Shown here piece after piece: positions 60,497 through 64,000 of a stretch of DNA of 64,000 nt. Numbering within the stretch: position 1 is the first letter of the stretch; every line of letters starts with the position of its first letter. The position numbers and the translations under genes were made by a program. Source of the DNA: JACCZR01 sp963844805 (GTDB lineage: Bacteria; Actinomycetota; Thermoleophilia; Solirubrobacterales; Thermoleophilaceae); the NCBI GenBank assembly GCA_963844805.1, contig CAWJPU010000001.1, forward strand, positions 248,001 through 312,000, in the 5' to 3' direction. Under the pieces are notes generated by a model, which was given only the letters and a program-made list of their open reading frames with translations, was not told the DNA's origin and did no database searches.

Positions 60497-60943
60497 ATGG
60501 GGTTTGTGGCGATCAGGACGACGCGCGTGAGACGAGCCTTGAGCTTGGTCGCAGGGACGCTGTGCGTGGCCGCCCTCGCCGGCTGTGGCAGCGAGAGCTT
60601 CGAGAACAAGCCCCGGCCGGCGACCGCGCTGGAGCTCACAGGCGTGATCCAGAAGGACAAGGTCACGATCTCGCCCGACCAGTTCGGCGCGGGCCCGGTG
60701 CTGATCACGATCTCCAACCAGACCAAGGAAGCGCACACGGTCACGCTCGAGGGCGAGAGCCTGCGCGAGCGCGTCGGGCCGATCAACCCGCTCGACACCG
60801 CGACCATCCAGGCCAACATCGAGTCGGGCACCTACGAGGTGCGCGCGGGCTCGGCACGGGCGGTTACCGAGGAGATCCAGCCGGCCGAGCTGGACGTCGG
60901 CGAGTCGCGCGGCGACTCCAGCGACCAGCTGCTGCAGCCCTAG
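60497..60943 (+). CDS. Cupredoxin-like lipoprotein
   Basis: A 148-residue exported protein with a lipobox (VAALAGCGSES). The mature part has a cupredoxin-like beta sandwich: VIQKDKVTISPDQFGAGPVL, ITISNQTKEAHTVTLEGESL and TYEVRAGSARAVTEEI. No Cys-His metal-site pair is visible, so it is probably not copper-binding. Start ATG 60497, alternative GTG 60506. It follows the acyltransferase by 17 nt. Confidence 0.7.
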   Translation: MGFVAIRTTRVRRALSLVAGTLCVAALAGCGSESFENKPRPATALELTGVIQKDKVTISPDQFGAGPVLITISNQTKEAHTVTLEGESLRERVGPINPLDTATIQANIESGTYEVRAGSARAVTEEIQPAELDVGESRGDSSDQLLQP

Positions 60944-61021
60944 CACCCGCGCCATCCGGCGTCATCGGCCGCCTCACGTGCGGAGCACGCTTCGGCGACC
61001 TCTTCCTTGCCTGGCTTGGTC

Positions 61022-62337
61022 CTAGGAGAGAAGGGTCGTCTGGGAGGGCTCGGCGCGCTCCTGGGCGGGCGCGTCCGCTGAGACCAGCTGCTCCACCTCG
61101 TCGAGGTGGGCCTTCACGCGCTCGGCCAGCGTCTCCACCAGCTCGCGTGCGTTGTTGATGTTGGTGGTGGCGCCGGTGAGCTGGCTCTTGACCTTGCGCA
61201 CGTCCTCCACCGCCTGGCGCGCGCGCTCCACGGTGCCGCGCACGGCGCCCGCGTCGATGCCGTCACCGCCGGCGCGGTCCATCAGGACGCGGGCACGCGC
61301 GAGGCGGTAGCCGAGCTCGAGCGCCAGCGGCTCGTCGTCGCTCGGGGTCGAGCGTCACGATCAGCTTGTCGCCGTTGTACTCGCGCAGGGTCTGGAGCTT
61401 CGCGGGCACCTCGTCGTCTCCGGGCACCACCAGCACCGCGAAGTCGGCGTCGCGCTGCTCCAGTGCGCGGTCCAGCTGGCGGATGGCCTCGGGGCGGGTG
61501 AGCTTGCTGTCCTTGGCCTCGAAAACCAGCCGGCCGCGGGCAGGGCCGTCGGCGGCGGCCAGGTCGACGATCACGTCGCCGGTCTTGCCCATCGCGCCCG
61601 GCACGTCGCCCACCGCCTCCGAGCAGTCGCCCTGTGCGGCGGCGATCTCGTCGAGGGCCAGCGCCACCTGCTCCTCGAAGGTGCGGCCCTTGGCCGTGCC
61701 GCGCTCGCGCTCGGCGGCGAGCTCCTTCTCGGCCTGCGCGCTCCAGCCGCAGGCCCTGCAGCTGCTTCTCCAGCTCGGCCATGCGCTCGACCATCGCCTC
61801 CTGGGTGGCGTGCGCCCGCCGCAGCTCGCGGACGGTTCCCTCCTTGAAGTCGGCCAGCGGGTTGGAGCCGTCCGCCGAGGAGAACTGGCGCACGAGGTCC
61901 TCACGTGACTTGGCCAGGGTCTCGCCCACGAGCTCGCGCACGCGGTTCTGGACCGAGGCGGCGCTGCCGTCGGAGAACCGCTTCTCCAGCTCCTTGGCCA
62001 GGTGGCCGTCCTCCTCGCCGAAGACCTCGTCGACCTTCTCGTCAAATCGCTCGGCGACCTTCCGGGCGCGCTCGGTGAACTGCTCCTCCACGTTGCGCGA
62101 GGCACGCTCGAACTCCGTCTTGACGAACTCCGTGTTGGCGGCGGCGTGCTCGCGGTCGAGCACGCGAGCGCCGATCTCCACGGCGTCGGTGACGACGCGC
62201 TCGGGGTCCTCCCCCGCCTCGACGCGCTCGCGCACCACGCGCACGGCGGTCTCGTCCTCGACGGTGAGGTCGTGCACGCGCAGGCTGCGCTCGTCGGCGG
62301 TGACGTTGGGACGGCGGAGTGGCGTTGCGGCTTCCAT
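61022..62337 (-). CDS. Coiled-coil protein with PD-(D/E)XK-nuclease-like domain (two frameshifts)
   Basis: An approximately 438-residue protein. N-terminal about 190 residues form long helices (EFVKTEFERASRNVEEQFTE, AMVERMAELEKQLQGL), coiled-coil. The next approximately 110 residues have GKTGDVIVDLAAADG and GRLVFEAKDSKLTRPEA: an Asp and E-x-K spaced as in PD-(D/E)XK nucleases, followed by RQLDRALEQRDADFAVLVV. The final helical part reads VEDVRKVKSQLTGATTNINN. Extra bases at 61737-61739 and 61343 break the frame; both corrections restore smooth sequence. It resembles DUF2130-type proteins; activity unknown. Start ATG 62337. Confidence 0.7.
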
Positions 62338-62386
62338 GGGGTAGCTGTCGGAAGCTACGCCCGGGATCTGACAGAACGAGAGAAGG

Positions 62387-63124
62387 TCAGCGCAGTGCGG
62401 CGAGCGAGCTGCTCGGAAGCACCGCCGGCACGTTGCCCGGGAAGCGCGGGACAACCCTCACGGCAAGCTCGCCCGCGGGCCGCGCCCCGATCGCCGGCCG
62501 CAGGTCGGCGAAGCTCATCAGCAGCCGGATGCTCGTGGCGATCTGGAAGTCGGCGGCGTTGGCGTCCTCGGCTCCGATCACCCCGTCGGCGATCAATCCG
62601 TCCACGTGGTCCAGCAGCCCCGGCAGGGCCGCGAGGTCGCGCTCGATCGCCGCGTCGGTGGCGCGATTCAGGCGCTTCGCCAGCATCACGACGGGGCCGG
62701 TGAGGGGGGCCGCCAGCCGCGGCGGGATGCCCATCTTTGCGTCGGCGAGGAAGGTCTCCACCGCCTCGGGCCGCCGGCGCAGGCCCCACCAGGCGATCCG
62801 GCGTGGCACCTCCTGGAGCACGACGTCGCCCCAGTGCTCGGCGCGCTCGACCGCGTCGCGGCGCTCGGCCGGGAAGAGCGGACGGCCCGGGTAGAGCACG
62901 TCGAGCGCACGCGACAGGTTGCGCGAGCCCTGGATCCGCACGCCGTCGGAGAAGCGCACCGCCGGCACGGTGATCCCCGGGAAGCCCAGCAGGCGCAGCA
63001 GCGGCCGGTGCACGCCGGCCACGAGGTCGAAGCGCCGGTACTCGACGCGCTTGCGCCGCAGCATCAGCTCCGCGGCCAGCGCCGGATGCGAGGCGGGGAC
63101 GCCGACGAGGGTGGCCGCGGGCAC
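62387..63124 (-). CDS. Glutathione S-transferase-like protein
   Basis: A 245-residue GST-fold protein. The thioredoxin-like half has LVGVPASHPALAAELMLRRK, then the cis-Pro region FPGITVPAVRF and a helical SDGVRIQGSRNLSRALD (glutathione gamma-Glu site analog). The C-terminal half is all helical. Actinobacteria lack glutathione, so the cosubstrate is likely another thiol or none. Start GTG 63124. It lies downstream of the coiled-coil gene on the same strand, 49 nt apart. Confidence 0.75.
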   Translation of the reverse strand: MPAATLVGVPASHPALAAELMLRRKRVEYRRFDLVAGVHRPLLRLLGFPGITVPAVRFSDGVRIQGSRNLSRALDVLYPGRPLFPAERRDAVERAEHWGDVVLQEVPRRIAWWGLRRRPEAVETFLADAKMGIPPRLAAPLTGPVVMLAKRLNRATDAAIERDLAALPGLLDHVDGLIADGVIGAEDANAADFQIATSIRLLMSFADLRPAIGARPAGELAVRVVPRFPGNVPAVLPSSSLAALR

Positions 63125-63280
63125 GCGGCGATCCTAATGCGGCGCGCACCGCGCCGGCACCCGCGGGGACCGCGCGCCCCCTCCGAAAAAACGCTCAGTC
63201 GGGCTGACGAGTTCTTGTGGGGTGGACGCGCTCCGCGGGCGAGGCGCGAGTGCGGCGCGGCCGCCGGCCCGCTATCGCCC

Positions 63281-63303
63281 TTGTTATATTTGCATGCGTG
63301 CAA
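63281..63303 (+). promoter_or_regulatory. MarR-gene promoter/operator
   Basis: TTGCA-TGCG-TGCAA (63290-63303) is an inverted repeat with perfect 5-bp arms overlapping the GTG start of the MarR gene (63298). TTATATT just upstream looks like a -10 element, which would place transcription start at or near the GTG and the operator over it, suited to autorepression. Confidence 0.5.
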
Positions 63304-63755
63304 GCATCTACTTCGCACAAAGAGGCCACCGACCTGAGCGAGCTCACCATCGACGTGGCCACCGTCATGCGCCACGTCTTCACGAGCACCGGGCGCGACT
63401 TCTTCGCGGGCGTGGAGGAGCGCGGCCTGACCTTCACCCAGGTCAAGCTGCTCAACTCCCTCGAGGAGCTGAGCGAGCCCTGCTCGATCGGCGCGTTGAG
63501 CGAGCGCATCGGGCTCTCCCCTGCCGCCGTCAGCCGCGCGGTGGACGGCCTGGTCCAGCGCGGCGACGTCGCGCGTCAGGAGGACCCGTGCGATCGCCGC
63601 AGCAGGCTGGTCGCCCTCACCGCCCAGGGCCGCCGCACCTTCGAGCAGCTGCACGCCTGCGGGTGGCCGGGCTGCGCGAGCTGCTCGCCGATCTCGACCC
63701 CGACGAGCGCGAGACCCTGATGCGGGGCCTGCAGCCCCTCGCGAGGCGCGCATGA
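63298..63755 (+). CDS. MarR-family regulator (frameshift near end)
   Basis: An approximately 152-residue MarR-type repressor. The winged helix has LTFTQVKLLNSLEELSEPCS, IGALSERIGLSPAAVSRAVD (recognition helix) and the wing RQEDPCDRRSRLVALTAQG. Near 63661 the frame changes (one G missing or two extra) between EQLHAC and GLRELLADLDPDERETL; the corrected end is LQPLARRA. Its stop overlaps the MFS start (ATGA), a classical MarR-efflux operon. It probably responds to the pump's substrates. A palindromic site overlaps the start. Confidence 0.85.
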
Positions 63756-64000
63756 GCCGCGTCCGCCTCAACGAGGGCAACCGGCGCTGGTGGACGCTCG
63801 GCGCCATGTGCTTCGCGCTGTTCATGATCATGCTCGACAACACCGTCGTGAACGTCGCGCTGCCTTCGATCCAGCGCGACCTCGACGCGTCGATCTCCTC
63901 GCTCGAGTGGACGATCAACGCCTACACGCTGACCTTCGCCGTGCTGCTGGTGACCGGCGGGCGGCTGGGCGACATCCTCGGCCGCCGCCGCATGTTCCTG
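63752..64000 (+). CDS. MFS drug transporter, DHA2 family (N-terminal fragment at window edge)
   Basis: 83 residues of an EmrB/QacA-type 14-helix MFS pump run to the window edge. The first helix (WWTLGAMCFALFMIMLDNTV) contains the DHA2 motif LDNTVVNVALPSIQRDL and the loop GGRLGDILGRRRMF is motif A of MFS. Start ATG 63752 overlaps the MarR stop. It is probably a drug or toxin exporter controlled by the MarR gene. Confidence 0.9.
   Translation, partial: MSRVRLNEGNRRWWTLGAMCFALFMIMLDNTVVNVALPSIQRDLDASISSLEWTINAYTLTFAVLLVTGGRLGDILGRRRMFL

Noticed and set aside
63186..63213. Hairpin with a T6 tract on the minus strand
   Set aside because: The stem is only about 4-6 bp with a bulge, and it lies upstream of, not after, a minus-strand gene, so terminator function is unclear.

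Overview
The window is a GC-rich stretch (well above 65 % G+C by eye) of a bacterial chromosome, almost certainly an actinobacterium. The best guess is the class Thermoleophilia (Solirubrobacterales/Gaiellales type). The reasons are the coenzyme F420 biosynthesis set with a fused CofG-CofH, a type III glutamine synthetase beside amtB-glnB, many GTG/CTG starts, four-base stop/start overlaps, and catabolic genes typical of soil actinobacteria. No rRNA, CRISPR array, transposase or phage structural module was found. Five-family tRNA content (Leu x3, Pro, Gly, Trp) and continuous metabolic operons mark it as chromosomal.

Layout. 1-7.6 kb is an unusual island. A leftward operon holds two distant paralogs of unknown function, a DyP-type peroxidase and a GMC oxidoreductase cut by the window edge. 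Opposite it are a stand-alone Hcp-like protein, a methyltransferase with regulatory domains, a papain-like protease with its catalytic motifs in permuted order, and a small membrane protein. 7.6-11.4 kb holds small secreted or redox proteins (cupin, AhpD-like, an RTX-like repeat protein). 11.6-15.8 kb is nitrogen assimilation: amtB-glnB leftward and glutamine synthetase III rightward, with a structured leader. 15.8-19.4 kb has a fatty-acid-hydroxylase-like protein and a zinc group (CDF exporter, Zur/Fur, HATPase, ZnuA-like lipoprotein). 19.4-29 kb has a thioesterase, two paralogous small proteins, two glycosyltransferases, two proteins built from a repeated PPC motif, five tRNAs and a membrane peptidase.

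28-33.4 kb carries acyl-CoA metabolism (3-hydroxyacyl-CoA dehydrogenase, enoyl-CoA hydratase, HMG-CoA lyase, SDR) and an alpha/beta-hydrolase-adenylate cyclase. 33.4-38.7 kb is a nearly complete F420 pathway: NADPH:F420 oxidoreductase, CofD, CofC, CofE and CofGH. 38.8-42.9 kb holds an aquaporin, an ABC substrate-binding lipoprotein and small proteins. 42.9-53.4 kb is branched-chain amino-acid (leucine) catabolism: methylcrotonyl-CoA carboxylase subunits, isovaleryl-CoA-type dehydrogenase, a TetR regulator behind palindromic operators, indolepyruvate ferredoxin oxidoreductase, a Leu/Val dehydrogenase and an Lrp regulator. 53.4-64 kb has an F420/FMN luciferase-like enzyme, dodecin, an SDR, a metal operon (multicopper oxidase, ZIP transporter, MntR-like DtxR), YgfZ, an acyltransferase, a coiled-coil PD-(D/E)XK-like protein, a GST and a MarR-MFS pair.

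Two features cut across the window. About fifteen genes from 14.7 kb onward carry a single inserted G/C that breaks an otherwise good reading frame; this is probably consensus error and is described gene by gene. A short dispersed repeat occurs three times, once inside the TetR gene. The most original biology I see is the pair of PPC-repeat extracytoplasmic proteins, the permuted papain-like protease beside orphan Hcp and DyP, and the competing inverted repeats before glutamine synthetase.
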